A DNA stretch of 64,000 nucleotides from Desulfococcaceae bacterium (GTDB lineage: Bacteria; Desulfobacterota; Desulfobacteria; Desulfobacterales; Desulfosalsimonadaceae): assembly GCA_030145385.1 (NCBI GenBank), contig JAQYVU010000006.1, positions 21,656 through 85,655 of the forward strand. The letters run 5' to 3'. A program made the position numbers and the translations under genes. Below, one piece after another: positions 53,003 through 62,332 of the stretch. The notes under the pieces were generated by a model. The model was not told the origin of the DNA and did not search any database. It saw only the letters and a program-made list of their open reading frames with translations. Every line of letters starts with the position of its first letter. Position 1 is the stretch's first letter.

Positions 53003-54252
53003 TAAGACGCCCCTCCTTCACTGTTTTTCTGGGGCGGTGAATCGGGTGAGGCCGCAGGAGCCTCTTTGGTTTGCGGCGGGGTTTGCGGCGCTTCAAAAAG
53101 GGTCGCCTTCACCGTCGTTCCCGGCCGAAGCATGACCAGTCCCTCGACAATCACCTTGTCACCAGGCGCAAGGCCGGATGAAACAAGCCATTTATTGCCG
53201 ATGGCACGATCAAGGGAGAGCGGACGAAATACAGCTTTGCTTTCAGCATCCACGACCAGTGCAAAAGGATCCCCCTTGGGGTCGCGGGACACCCCCTGTT
53301 GAGGAATCAGGATAGCCTGTTCGTTGACGCCTTCGGTAATCTCCGCCCGGACGAACATACCCGGCAGAAGAACATCTTCCGGATTGGGGAAAACCACCCG
53401 CAGGATAACTGATCCGGTGGTCGGGTCTACCGTGACGTCGCTGAATTGAAGAATCCCTTCTTGAGGATACGCAGCACCGTCTTCTAACATAAGCCTTACC
53501 TTGTTCCGATCCGTGCCCGCCAGATTAAGGCCGCTGCTTTTCAAACGCAGGAGTTCGGTGGTTGACTGAGGCACATCAACATAAATGGGGTCCAGTTGCT
53601 GAATAGTGGCCAGGGCCATGGGCTGATAGGCTGTGACGATGGCGCCGTCCGTCACGCCGGAGCGGCCGATTCGACCTGAGATCGGCGCAGTGATTCGGGT
53701 GTATTCCAGATTGATTCGCGCCGACTTCACCGTTGCTTTCCAGGAGGCGATGTCGGCCTCAACCTGAGTCAGCGCGGCCGCCGCATCGTCATAGTTCTGC
53801 CGGCTCACCGCATTGTCCGCGAGCAACTCCTTATACCGTTCAGCCCTTAGGCGGGTAGCCGTCAGATTTGCTTCAGCACGGCCAAGGGCGGCCTCTGCAT
53901 TTTCTAAAGCCGCCTGAAAAGGAGCCGGATCAATCTGATAAAGCACCTGGCCGGCAGTGACATTGGAACCTTCGGTGAACAGGCGTTTTAATATCAGGCC
54001 GCTGATCTGGGGCCTGATTTCCGCAATTCGAAACGGCGCGGTACGGCCCGGCAATTCCGTCGTCAGTGTCACTTTTTGCGTTTGAACCGTCACCACCGAG
54101 ACTGAGGGCGGTTCAACCGGCCCTCCAGGTTCTTGTCCCGGTCCCGTTGCCTTACTAATCAGCTTGCCAATCTCATCACAACCCGTCAACGATAGCGCTG
54201 CGCAAACGGACATAACAAGGACAATCATTTGAATTTTTATTTTTTTTTGCAT
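53002..54252 (-). CDS. RND periplasmic adaptor (AcrA/MexA-like)
   Basis: 416 aa with lipobox LSLTGC (Cys25). Mature start is followed by the membrane-proximal entry ATGPGQEPGGPVEPP, then the lipoyl halves (RPQISGLILKRLFTEGSNV and EYTRITAPISGRIGRSGV), an alpha-hairpin with ALENAEAALGRAEANL, a beta-barrel and a flexible proline-rich C-terminus. This is the standard bridge between the AcrB-like pump and OprM-like channel encoded next to it. Confidence 0.93.
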   Translation of the reverse strand: MQKKIKIQMIVLVMSVCAALSLTGCDEIGKLISKATGPGQEPGGPVEPPSVSVVTVQTQKVTLTTELPGRTAPFRIAEIRPQISGLILKRLFTEGSNVTAGQVLYQIDPAPFQAALENAEAALGRAEANLTATRLRAERYKELLADNAVSRQNYDDAAAALTQVEADIASWKATVKSARINLEYTRITAPISGRIGRSGVTDGAIVTAYQPMALATIQQLDPIYVDVPQSTTELLRLKSSGLNLAGTDRNKVRLMLEDGAAYPQEGILQFSDVTVDPTTGSVILRVVFPNPEDVLLPGMFVRAEITEGVNEQAILIPQQGVSRDPKGDPFALVVDAESKAVFRPLSLDRAIGNKWLVSSGLAPGDKVIVEGLVMLRPGTTVKATLFEAPQTPPQTKEAPAASPDSPPQKNSEGGAS

Positions 54253-54374
54253 GTGCCACCTTTAAATTGAATTTATCCAGAATAACAACGATCTATGATG
54301 GATTCCTAAAAAGCTGATTATCCCGCTTCGCGGTATTTTTGCGGGAAATATCTTTTATACGTTTAAGCCGTCAA

Positions 54375-54950
54375 TTATATTTTTACACTGTCCCAGCATG
54401 ACGTGACAATGAGTCGCGCAAGGGCCCCATCCAGTTGAACTATTCCCTGAATATGATCCCGCACCGACCAGACAATCGGCGCAAACGCCAGGTTAAAAAA
54501 AACCGCCGGAGGCAGCTTTTTGATCACTTGCTGGGCCGCGCCTTTTTCATATAATTCCATAAATATATCCGGCTGGCCAACTGAAGCGAAAATCCTGTTT
54601 CTACGATGGACCGCGCCATAGGGAGAATTGTGAAACTGCTCGGAATATTTAAAATCCATGGGATTCTGGATAAAATAGTCCATCGCACCGGTTCCGATAT
54701 GCAAAAAACACTCCCGCACGGGCTGGCCGTAAGGATATTTTTCCAGTAAAAAAGCCACCAATTTTTCTTCATTTTCCTTGTAAATAGTCCTGATCAGCAC
54801 ATCCCGATTTTCAAAATAGCGATATATGGTGCCAATGCCGACACCTGCTTTTTCAGCAATCATGGACATGGGGGCACCGTGAAAACCCTGCTTTGCTATC
54901 AGATCCATTGCCGCGCGAATAATATCTTCCCATTTTTTCTGTTTTGCCAT
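54375..54950 (-). CDS. TetR-family repressor of the downstream efflux operon
   Basis: 191 aa from the ATG at 54950, with GAGG about 9 bases upstream; a TTG at 54968 would add 6 residues. The N-terminal HTH reads IIRAAMDLIAKQGFHGAPMSMIAEKAGVGIGTIYRYFENRDVLIRTI (catalogue-like TetR HTH in short parts: MSMIAEKAGVGIGTIYRYF). The C-terminal ligand domain carries FHNSPYGAVHRRNRIFASVGQP. It is the first gene of the tetR-mfp-rnd-omf operon and has a perfect 28-base palindrome just upstream. Confidence 0.92.
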   Translation of the reverse strand: MAKQKKWEDIIRAAMDLIAKQGFHGAPMSMIAEKAGVGIGTIYRYFENRDVLIRTIYKENEEKLVAFLLEKYPYGQPVRECFLHIGTGAMDYFIQNPMDFKYSEQFHNSPYGAVHRRNRIFASVGQPDIFMELYEKGAAQQVIKKLPPAVFFNLAFAPIVWSVRDHIQGIVQLDGALARLIVTSCWDSVKI

Positions 54951-54976
54951 GATAAACTGCCTCTTCAATTGGGATA

Positions 54977-55028
54977 AAACCGGAATGAACGTTCATTCCG
55001 GTTTATACTGCAGAATATTGCCCGTCAA
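54977..55028 (-). promoter_or_regulatory. TetR operator (perfect 28-bp palindrome) with overlapping promoter
   Basis: AAACCGGAATGAAC and its exact reverse complement GTTCATTCCGGTTT meet at 54990/54991 (54977-55004). On the minus strand a -35 TTGACG (55028-55023) and a -10 TATAAA (55007-55002), 15 bases apart, precede it, so the operator overlaps the -10 edge. It lies 27 bases upstream of the repressor ATG. Repressor binding here would shut both tetR and the efflux operon. Confidence 0.85.
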
Positions 55029-55106
55029 GATTTTTTTAAGGGCAATATGGAAATAAGTACCCCCAACGAACACGTCAAAGCTTAATGGCCCCGTAAAAAG
55101 CAACAG

Positions 55107-55246
55107 GATGGCTAAGTTAAAAATTCCACCAATACCATAAAATTTGGCAAGGCATAGTGGTTTTTCAGGCTCTAAATTATACATGCCGTATCTTAAGAGC
55201 CTGAAAAACAGACATAACTCAGTAGATCGGACTTTTTAACGACACC
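55107..55246. repeat. Palindromic intergenic repeat, family A copy 4
   Basis: About 140 bases from GATGGCTAAGTTAAAAATTCC to ACTTTTTAACGACACC, with inner arms GGTTTTTCAGGCTCTAAATT and TATCTTAAGAGCCTGAAAAA. The left end matches copy 1 for about 15 bases. It lies between the divergent ends of the first TetR region and the last gene of the next RND operon (stop at 55248), and may serve as its terminator. Confidence 0.75.
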
Positions 55247-55247
55247 T

Positions 55248-58200
55248 TCAGGCTTCCGCCTTTTCAAACGGCTTCCAATACCATTTTTTAACCACACAGT
55301 ATTTGGATTTCAATGATTCCGGTGCTTCGGCAAACAGGGAATACAGTGTGGGAACCACTACCAGGGTCAATACGGTGGCGAGCATCAGACCGAAAATCAC
55401 GACAATGGACATGGACTTCCAGTACTGGGAGGTTTCACTGACCAGCGAAATCGACAGTTCACTGAAATTAATGGAAACCCCGGTTGCCATGGGAATCAGC
55501 CCCAATACCGTGGTAATGGCGGTCAGCATAACGGGGCGTAAGCGGGTTGCGCCGGCGGAAACGATGGCATCCTGCAGTTCCATTCCTTTTTCCCTGAGTT
55601 TGTTGATATAATCAATCAATACGATGGCATTATTGACCACCACCCCGGCCAGAGAGATCACACCGACGCCGGACATTATAATACCAAACGGATACCGCAT
55701 GACCGTCAGGCCCAGATAGACACCGCCCAAAGACAATATAACGGATGTTAATATGATCAGCGGCTGGCTGACCGAGTTGAAGATGGTGACCAGGATCAGG
55801 AAAATCAAAAAAATGGCGATCATAAACGCTTTTGATAAAAAGTCACTGGATTCCTTTTCAACCTCGTTCTGCCCTGTAAATTTTATGCCGATCCCCGGCG
55901 GTAAAGTAAAATTCTTTAACAGTTTTTCCGCCTGCATCTTGGCAACTGAGCCCGGAACTTTTGCTTCATCGACTTCTGCTTTGACAGTCACCACCCGCTC
56001 GTGATTGATCCGGTTAATATCCCCGATACTGCCCGCGTATTTGATGGTGGCAAGTGTGGTCAGCGGAACCAGCTGCCCCACCGGCGAGGGGATCATAATC
56101 TTACGCAGCACATCCGTCACCTTTCGGTCAGCGTCCGTGAATTTTACCGTAATGTCATAATCTTCCCCGGCCTCCCGATAGGTGGAAACATTTAAGCCGT
56201 TGTAGGCGGTTTTCAGCGCAAACCCGATCAGGTTGGTAGACAGCCCGAACATGGCGGCCTTCTGCCGGTCAATATCAATCTGGATGGATGGGAGCGCGTC
56301 CATGTAATCATCTTTAACATCCTTCACAAACGGTATTTTTGAAATGATTCCCCGGACCTGCCGGGCGATTTCCCCCAGCATCCGTAAATCATCACCGGAA
56401 ATTTCTATGTTGATGGGAGCGCCGGTGGGCGGCCCGCCCTTTTCTTCCGCTACGGTAATCTTCGCACCCGGGATATCCTTTATCCGTTCGCGGATCAATT
56501 CCACATCAACGGCTGACGGTGTTTTGCGATCCTCAAAATCAACAAACTGGATGCCCAGACGATTATCCGAATATTGAGAGAACAATGAACTGCCGGCCTT
56601 TTTCTTTGCCGTGGCATAAATATGTTCAATATTATTGATGTCCGTGGGACCGTCAAAAATTTCGCCATTGCGTTTTTCATGTTTTTGCAGGGCATATGAT
56701 CGGGTGTAATGATCCTCCCGGGACAAATCCGGGTCCGCCTGCTTTTGCCTGTCATAATGATTGACCGCCTGTTCAATTTTTTTAATAACCCGATCCATAT
56801 AATCAATGTCCGCACCTTCCGGAGGATCCACATTCACATATGCACTTTTGGGATCCAGACTGGGGAAAAATTCCACCGGCTTTTCAAGCCCGATCACCAG
56901 CTTCCAGATCTGCATTAAAATGACCAGAAACATAAATGATGAGGTGACGATCATAAAGCGGTGCTGCAAAGAAAATTTTAGGACCCGCTGGTATGCTTTC
57001 AGCACTTTTCCTTCAATGGCAATCGGCTGTTCACCGCCTGCCATAATCGTTTCCGCATTAAAGCCCTCAGATTCTGCCGGGCTGTTTTTGACCTTCATGA
57101 AAAACGCGGCCAGGGCCGGATTGATCACCATTGCCACAAACAGACTGGAAGTCAGCGTGATGATCAATGTAATGGGCAGATACTTCATAAATTCGCCCAT
57201 AATGCCGGGCCAGAAAATCATGGGGAAAAACGCCGCCAGGGTCGTCAAAGTAGACCCGATGACCGGATAGGCCACTTCGGATGTTGCCCGCATGGCCGCA
57301 TCGACTCGCGGTACCCCCTGCTCCATATACCGGTAGATGTTTTCAATAATAACAATCGCATTGTCCACCAGCATTCCCAGAGCAAGAGTCAGCGAAAACA
57401 GCACCACGACATTTAACGTAATGCCCATGGCATAAATCACCATAAAAGAAAGAAACATGGAAAAAGGTATTGCCACGCCGACCAGCATCGCATTCCGGGT
57501 TCCTAAGGCGAACAGCAGCACGATAACCACCAGGAGCAGGCCGGACAGGATATTATTTTCCAGATCCGCCAGCATCAGCCGGATTCCCTTGGCCTTGTTC
57601 ATGAGTTTGATATTCTCGGTGCCCGTCGGCCAGCCCGGTTTCTGTTCTTCAATCAAACGGTCAACCGCTTCCACAATTTCAATAATGTTCTCGCCCGCAC
57701 GCTTTTTTACCGAGATATTGACCGCATCCCGGCCGTCTAGTCGCGATCGGCTGTCTTCTTCCTTAAATCCGTCCACCACGGTGGCCAGGTCTTTTAAGTA
57801 CACCGGACGGCCGTTAAAGCTGGTGACCACCAGCCCGTAAATTTCATCCGGGGTAACGAATTCTCCGGGCACCCGCACCTGGAAGCGGCCGTCGCCAAGG
57901 GTAATGGCGCCGCCGGAGGTATTGGTGTTTTCACCGGCCACCACCTGCTGAAAAGAAGTAATGGGAATCCGGTAATATGCCAGCTTGTCCGGATCCACCT
58001 CTATGATGATCTCCCGCTCCTGGCCGCCGGTAATATCCACTTCAAGAACCCCGGCAATGGATTCAATATCTTCTTCCAGGTCATCGGCGATTCTTTTTAA
58101 TGCCACCATTCCGCAGGTACCGGACAGAGAATAGACAACTATGGGCAGCTCAGAGAGGTTGACCTCAAAAACCGCCGGGTCATCCTCAAGATCCGTGGGC

Positions 58201-58556
58201 AGTTCCCGCTGGGCTTCATCCACCTTATCCTTGACTTTCTGAAGCACGTCTTCGATATTCGTGCCCGGGATGAACTCAATGTCAATGCTCGAGACCCCTT
58301 CGGAGCTGACGGACTTGATGTTTTTCACCCGTTCCAGGCCTTTTAATTTTTTTTCAATCTGGATGGTGATGGCGGTTTCAATATCCGACGCTGCCACGCC
58401 TTTATAAGAGGTTGAAACAAAAACATGGGGAATGGTAATGTCGGGTTCATCTTCCCTGGGGATTTCCTTGTAACAGTAAACACCCATGATCAGGATGATG
58501 ATTGCCAGGATGACGACACTCACCCGGTTTTTGACTGCGGTATCGGAGACTATCAA
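55248..58556 (-). CDS. RND efflux permease (HAE1-like)
   Basis: 1102 aa, longer than AcrB. TM4 relay: LALGMLVDNAIVIIENIYRYM, with DN in place of the DD pair, as in the pump at 30873-34001. The large loops contain SGTCGMVALKRIADDLEEDIE and PPEGADIDYMDRVIKK, and an inserted stretch of about 60 residues (around EGKVLKAYQRVLKF) sits between TM6 and TM7. The second repeat has SLAGVVVNNAIVLIDYINK. Overlaps the adaptor stop by 4 bases (ATGA). Substrate unknown. Confidence 0.94.
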   Translation of the reverse strand: MIVSDTAVKNRVSVVILAIIILIMGVYCYKEIPREDEPDITIPHVFVSTSYKGVAASDIETAITIQIEKKLKGLERVKNIKSVSSEGVSSIDIEFIPGTNIEDVLQKVKDKVDEAQRELPTDLEDDPAVFEVNLSELPIVVYSLSGTCGMVALKRIADDLEEDIESIAGVLEVDITGGQEREIIIEVDPDKLAYYRIPITSFQQVVAGENTNTSGGAITLGDGRFQVRVPGEFVTPDEIYGLVVTSFNGRPVYLKDLATVVDGFKEEDSRSRLDGRDAVNISVKKRAGENIIEIVEAVDRLIEEQKPGWPTGTENIKLMNKAKGIRLMLADLENNILSGLLLVVIVLLFALGTRNAMLVGVAIPFSMFLSFMVIYAMGITLNVVVLFSLTLALGMLVDNAIVIIENIYRYMEQGVPRVDAAMRATSEVAYPVIGSTLTTLAAFFPMIFWPGIMGEFMKYLPITLIITLTSSLFVAMVINPALAAFFMKVKNSPAESEGFNAETIMAGGEQPIAIEGKVLKAYQRVLKFSLQHRFMIVTSSFMFLVILMQIWKLVIGLEKPVEFFPSLDPKSAYVNVDPPEGADIDYMDRVIKKIEQAVNHYDRQKQADPDLSREDHYTRSYALQKHEKRNGEIFDGPTDINNIEHIYATAKKKAGSSLFSQYSDNRLGIQFVDFEDRKTPSAVDVELIRERIKDIPGAKITVAEEKGGPPTGAPINIEISGDDLRMLGEIARQVRGIISKIPFVKDVKDDYMDALPSIQIDIDRQKAAMFGLSTNLIGFALKTAYNGLNVSTYREAGEDYDITVKFTDADRKVTDVLRKIMIPSPVGQLVPLTTLATIKYAGSIGDINRINHERVVTVKAEVDEAKVPGSVAKMQAEKLLKNFTLPPGIGIKFTGQNEVEKESSDFLSKAFMIAIFLIFLILVTIFNSVSQPLIILTSVILSLGGVYLGLTVMRYPFGIIMSGVGVISLAGVVVNNAIVLIDYINKLREKGMELQDAIVSAGATRLRPVMLTAITTVLGLIPMATGVSINFSELSISLVSETSQYWKSMSIVVIFGLMLATVLTLVVVPTLYSLFAEAPESLKSKYCVVKKWYWKPFEKAEA

Positions 58557-59935
58557 TTTGCCAGATCCTCCATGCTTAAGACTGTCCGGATCACATTGAC
58601 CGCCTGACCGTCACTGACATTCCGGTGGCCAATGCCGATCACATGATCTCCGGCATCCAGTCCGTCAGTGATTTCAATTCTCCAGCCTTCCTGGATCCCT
58701 GTTTTAACCGACCGGGCATGAACAGTATTGTCATTGACCACGTAAACCACCTGTTCATTGTTCAGCGTAATAATAGAATACAGTGGTACAGACAGCGCAT
58801 CGGCAACTTCCTGCTTGACAATATCCACCCGTGCAAACATGTCCGGCAGGATTTCACCGTCCGGATTGTCAATACCCAGTTCCAGGTTATACAGCCGCGC
58901 CTGCGGATCACTGTCCCGGGACAGATAATGTTTTTCAGCTTTAAACGTCTTGCCGTTTAACGCGTCGAGCTTTACTTCAAATTCATTGACCGTATTGACC
59001 GCACTGACATCCGATTCGGGAATTCCCACAATAACTTTGACTCTGTCCATCTGAAGGACTTCGCCGATGGGATCGGAAACATTGACGTATTGGCCCTGTT
59101 CAATATACAGGTTATTGATCATGCCCGAAATCGGACTTCTGATGGTACAGCGCTCCAGGTTTAAAATCGCACTGTCCATCTGGGCCTTGTATTGCTCTAA
59201 CTGCGCGGTGATATCGTCCAACTGTGACCGGGAGGCCAGCTGTTCCTTATAAAGTTTTTCCAGACGGTTTTTGGATGCCAGAGCCGTACTATAGGATGCT
59301 TTTGCCGCCTGAAGGGCAATTTCATAATCCTCGGTATCCAAAACGGCAATAATATCACCGGCATTGAGGGGCGTTCCTTTCTCAATCCGTTTTTCCTTCA
59401 CTTCGCCCCGGACTTCAGCGATAATATTAAATTTCACCCAGGGCTCCACAATTCCAGGCAGGTTGATCCGATCACGGATCGGCTGTTTGGTTAGTTCTAA
59501 GGCGACCACATTGACATCCGGGATCGGATCCTGCATGTCGATTTTATTTTCAGCAATCTGCTTTTCAAGAAACGCGATCTGCTTATCCAGTTTTTTCTGA
59601 CCGGATTTCACCAGGGCTCCCAGGGGCTGATGTACAATTGCCTTGGCCTGGTCCGAAGTAATATTTAAAGCATCTGACAGCCGGTCAACAGCCTCACCGG
59701 CATCTTTGGCTGTTGTGATAACTTTTACCACATCATCCATATGATTCATTGCCAGCTTTATGCCCTGCAAATCAGCGATGCCTGTCTTTACTGCTTCAAG
59801 TTTGTCGGTCTTTGCCCGGATGGCCCATGAAAGCAACACAATGATCAGTAAAAGCACCATCACCGGAATCGCTCCCCAGATGAATTTCAGCACGGATCTT
59901 GAACTTTCTGCTGATTTTTCTACGTTGTCTGCCAT
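58553..59935 (-). CDS. RND periplasmic adaptor with N-terminal TM anchor and coiled coil
   Basis: 460 aa. Unlike the adaptor at 53002 it has a TM anchor (about 18-37, AIPVMVLLLIIVLLSWAI) in place of a lipobox, then a helical coiled-coil entry (about 40-130). Barrel-sandwich and hairpin features follow: VEPWVKFNIIAEVRGEVKEKRI, an alpha-hairpin around SYSTALASKNRLEKLYKEQL, ERCTIRSPISGMINNLYIEQG, and a barrel end. It is translationally coupled to the pump and 30 bases downstream of the TolC gene. Confidence 0.92.
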   Translation of the reverse strand: MADNVEKSAESSRSVLKFIWGAIPVMVLLLIIVLLSWAIRAKTDKLEAVKTGIADLQGIKLAMNHMDDVVKVITTAKDAGEAVDRLSDALNITSDQAKAIVHQPLGALVKSGQKKLDKQIAFLEKQIAENKIDMQDPIPDVNVVALELTKQPIRDRINLPGIVEPWVKFNIIAEVRGEVKEKRIEKGTPLNAGDIIAVLDTEDYEIALQAAKASYSTALASKNRLEKLYKEQLASRSQLDDITAQLEQYKAQMDSAILNLERCTIRSPISGMINNLYIEQGQYVNVSDPIGEVLQMDRVKVIVGIPESDVSAVNTVNEFEVKLDALNGKTFKAEKHYLSRDSDPQARLYNLELGIDNPDGEILPDMFARVDIVKQEVADALSVPLYSIITLNNEQVVYVVNDNTVHARSVKTGIQEGWRIEITDGLDAGDHVIGIGHRNVSDGQAVNVIRTVLSMEDLAN

Positions 59936-59965
59936 TAGCGGCTTGCTCCTGAAATCTTATAAAGG

Positions 59966-61303
59966 TTATTCAGGTTCACCCTTGAAAGGTGAATCCTGAG
60001 TATTTAACTGTTCTGTTACTGATTTTAAAAAAATCCCCTGCGCCCTTTCCAGGCCGATCTTTGCAAGTGCCAGCATATATTGGGCTTCTGAAAGTTCGCG
60101 TTCCGAGTTCAGCAGCACCGTATTTGAATCCATAATATCCAGGCTGTCCGCCTGGCCGACACGAAACTGAAGAGAGACCGCCTCATAGTCGGCCCGGGAA
60201 AACCGGAGTTTATCTTTTAAAGCCGCAATCACGCTTTGTGCGGTAATAATCGTCAGATACGCCTGCTCAACCTCCAAAGCGATTTCCTTGGATTTTGCCT
60301 GCAGCTGAAGTTCAGCGTTCCACTGCCTGGCCCGTTCCTGACTGACAGTCGCCCTTCTAAATCCCCAGTCAAAAAGGACCATGTTGAGATTAACCGCCCC
60401 ATACACACTTTCCTTTTCAGTCAAATATGACGGATCCGTGTCCTGTCTTTTGTAACCGGCTTCAAAGGAAAGTGTCGGCCAGTATTCACTTTTTATGATA
60501 TCCACATTGTCGCCGGCCAGCTTGACATTCATTTTAAGGGATTTGATATCCGAGCGCCGGTCAAAGGCTGTGGCAATAAAATCTTCCAGATGTCCGTCAA
60601 TTGGGGAATCATCATCCAGGTTCGGGGCGATGATGTCATAGCGAAAGGGAGTTTCAAGCAATCGGGCCAGGGTGGCATAGGCAAAGACCAGAAGGTTTTC
60701 AGCCTGCACCAGATCGGATCGGGAACCGGACAGTTCCGCCTCGGTTCTGAGCAAGGCTGTCTTCGGGACCTCTTCCAGCTTCAGCTGCGTGAGCACAGCC
60801 TCTTTGTGGGTTTCCAGCCGGTTTACGTTTTCTCTTAAAATCTCAACACGTTTTCTTTTGTTTACAATATCGTAATACGCAGAGGCCACTGTAAATAGAT
60901 TTTCTTCCTTAACCGCATCCAGGTCATATTCACGCTGTTTGATGGTATCTTTTGCCGCCCCGAACACGATGAATTCGCGGCCGTTGACCGTAAACTGCTG
61001 CTGGAGCTTTACGCCATACTCATGGCCCGACTTGGGCTGAGTGAGTCCTTCATTGTCATACCGGATATAATCCCCATAGCCGGAAAGGGTCGGCACCAGC
61101 ACAGAAAACGCCCGGTCCAGATCTTTTTCCGCAACATACAACTGATTTTCGGCAATCTTGATAGATTCCGATCGTTCCAGGCCCAGCCGGTAAAGATCCG
61201 TCAGGGAATAAACAGGCCGATGTTCCGGTTTTTCATCTGTTTCCCCGGCATTTAAAGCAGCAGGTATAATCAAACAGATTAATATTAAAACAATTCGTTG
61301 CAT
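59966..61303 (-). CDS. TolC-family outer-membrane factor
   Basis: 445 aa from the ATG at 61303, preceded by GGAAAA; ATG codons at 61318 and 61327 are alternatives. Signal peptide MQRIVLILICLIIPAALNAG. The OEP repeats start at VYSLTDLYRLGLERSESIKI and again near LYVAEKDLDRAF, with the second half around KSLKMNVKLAGDNVDIIKSEYWPT. Typical 12-strand/alpha-barrel exit duct. Order tetR-tolC-mfp-rnd with short gaps suggests one operon. Confidence 0.92.
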   Translation of the reverse strand: MQRIVLILICLIIPAALNAGETDEKPEHRPVYSLTDLYRLGLERSESIKIAENQLYVAEKDLDRAFSVLVPTLSGYGDYIRYDNEGLTQPKSGHEYGVKLQQQFTVNGREFIVFGAAKDTIKQREYDLDAVKEENLFTVASAYYDIVNKRKRVEILRENVNRLETHKEAVLTQLKLEEVPKTALLRTEAELSGSRSDLVQAENLLVFAYATLARLLETPFRYDIIAPNLDDDSPIDGHLEDFIATAFDRRSDIKSLKMNVKLAGDNVDIIKSEYWPTLSFEAGYKRQDTDPSYLTEKESVYGAVNLNMVLFDWGFRRATVSQERARQWNAELQLQAKSKEIALEVEQAYLTIITAQSVIAALKDKLRFSRADYEAVSLQFRVGQADSLDIMDSNTVLLNSERELSEAQYMLALAKIGLERAQGIFLKSVTEQLNTQDSPFKGEPE

Positions 61304-61409
61304 TGGTTTTCCGGTCATGACTGCCATTTTAGAAATTTCCAATTTTTACCCGTGTTTCATTTATGGTGAGGGGCCGCTTTTTTTTGCTGCTAAATATTTC
61401 CGCCCTGGC

Positions 61410-62030
61410 TTAAACCAGAATGGAATCAACAAACCCTTTTATATAAAAATCGATCTGATCTTCAAACTCTTTGTATTCTTCCATAATCAGATAGTGCATA
61501 CAAATCCCGTCCAGATAGGCCAGCAGGTTAATGGCAATTTTTGAAACATCCCGGGCAATCTCCGGCTTAAAAACTTTTTTAGAAACACCGTCGAGCAGGA
61601 TATCCACCACCAGGTCACAAAATGTGGCACGCATATCCTTGATTATGTGACTGCGTTTATAAAATGCGCCGCCCGGCATGAATGTCTGCTGGTCAATATC
61701 GGCAAATATTTTTTTGGGATCCGGTTCTTCCACGTTCAATACATCTTTTACCATTTCGATAAAGACCTTAAGACGCTCGACCGGATTATTGAGATCCCGT
61801 GTTTTTTCAACCATGCGGTTGATGAGATCCATCATCCAGTCATTGATGGCGAGGACAAAAATTTCTTCTTTTGATGAAAAATATTCATACACCGTGCCTT
61901 TACCAATACCGGCGGCTTCGGCAATTTGCTCGACACTGGTCGCCGCATACCCCTTTTTGGCAAAAATATTCAGTGCCGCAGTGGCGATTTCATTGATTTT
62001 TTCTGTTTTATCAATTAGTTTTTTAGACAC
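61410..62030 (-). CDS. TetR-family repressor with GTG start
   Basis: 206 aa from GTG at 62030 (VSKKLIDKTEKINEI); AAAGGA lies 6 bases before it. A longer frame opening at 62129 runs through its own promoter (TTGACA at 62126-62121) and is rejected. HTH: IATAALNIFAKKGYAATSVEQIAEAAGIGKGTVYEYFSSKEEIF, a clear TetR reader (short core: VEQIAEAAGIGKGTVYEYF). The C-terminal domain is about 140 residues. It heads the tetR-tolC-mfp-rnd operon (about 107 bases to tolC). Confidence 0.9.
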   Translation of the reverse strand: MSKKLIDKTEKINEIATAALNIFAKKGYAATSVEQIAEAAGIGKGTVYEYFSSKEEIFVLAINDWMMDLINRMVEKTRDLNNPVERLKVFIEMVKDVLNVEEPDPKKIFADIDQQTFMPGGAFYKRSHIIKDMRATFCDLVVDILLDGVSKKVFKPEIARDVSKIAINLLAYLDGICMHYLIMEEYKEFEDQIDFYIKGFVDSILV

Positions 62031-62097
62031 GCCAAATCCTTTAACTTCATATAAAACAATAATTTGATATAATGGTAAAACCGACTGATGATTCGGA

Positions 62098-62149
62098 ACT
62101 ATAGGGCGTAAAAACATCAATGTCAACAAAAAGAGCAGTCGCTCTTTTT
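62098..62149 (-). promoter_or_regulatory. Promoter and palindromic operator of the second TetR operon
   Basis: On the minus strand a -35 TTGACA (62126-62121), a 17-base spacer and a -10 TATAGT (62103-62098) precede tetR. Directly upstream sits AAAAAGAGC-GACT-GCTCTTTTT (62149-62128), a near-perfect palindrome placed just before the -35. This is a likely repressor site, though it could also read as a stem with a T tract. Confidence 0.75.
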
Positions 62150-62332
62150 TAATATAGCATTTATATTCAACATATTAAAACGTATTTCAAAATTGTTATT
62201 TTATAATTGCTTTTTTCTCCGACCCACTGGTCACTAATATCAACTCAAGAAAATATATATTTCAAAAACACTACTTTTATGTCAAATAATTGAAATTGCC
62301 GTTCACAACACCCCATAGCAAGGAGATAAATA

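Noticed and set aside
62031..62129. N-terminal extension of the second TetR from an ATG-like start at 62129
   Set aside because: The extension would be translated from DNA containing the -35 and -10 of the gene's own promoter; GTG at 62030 has a proper ribosome-binding site and gives a normal TetR length.
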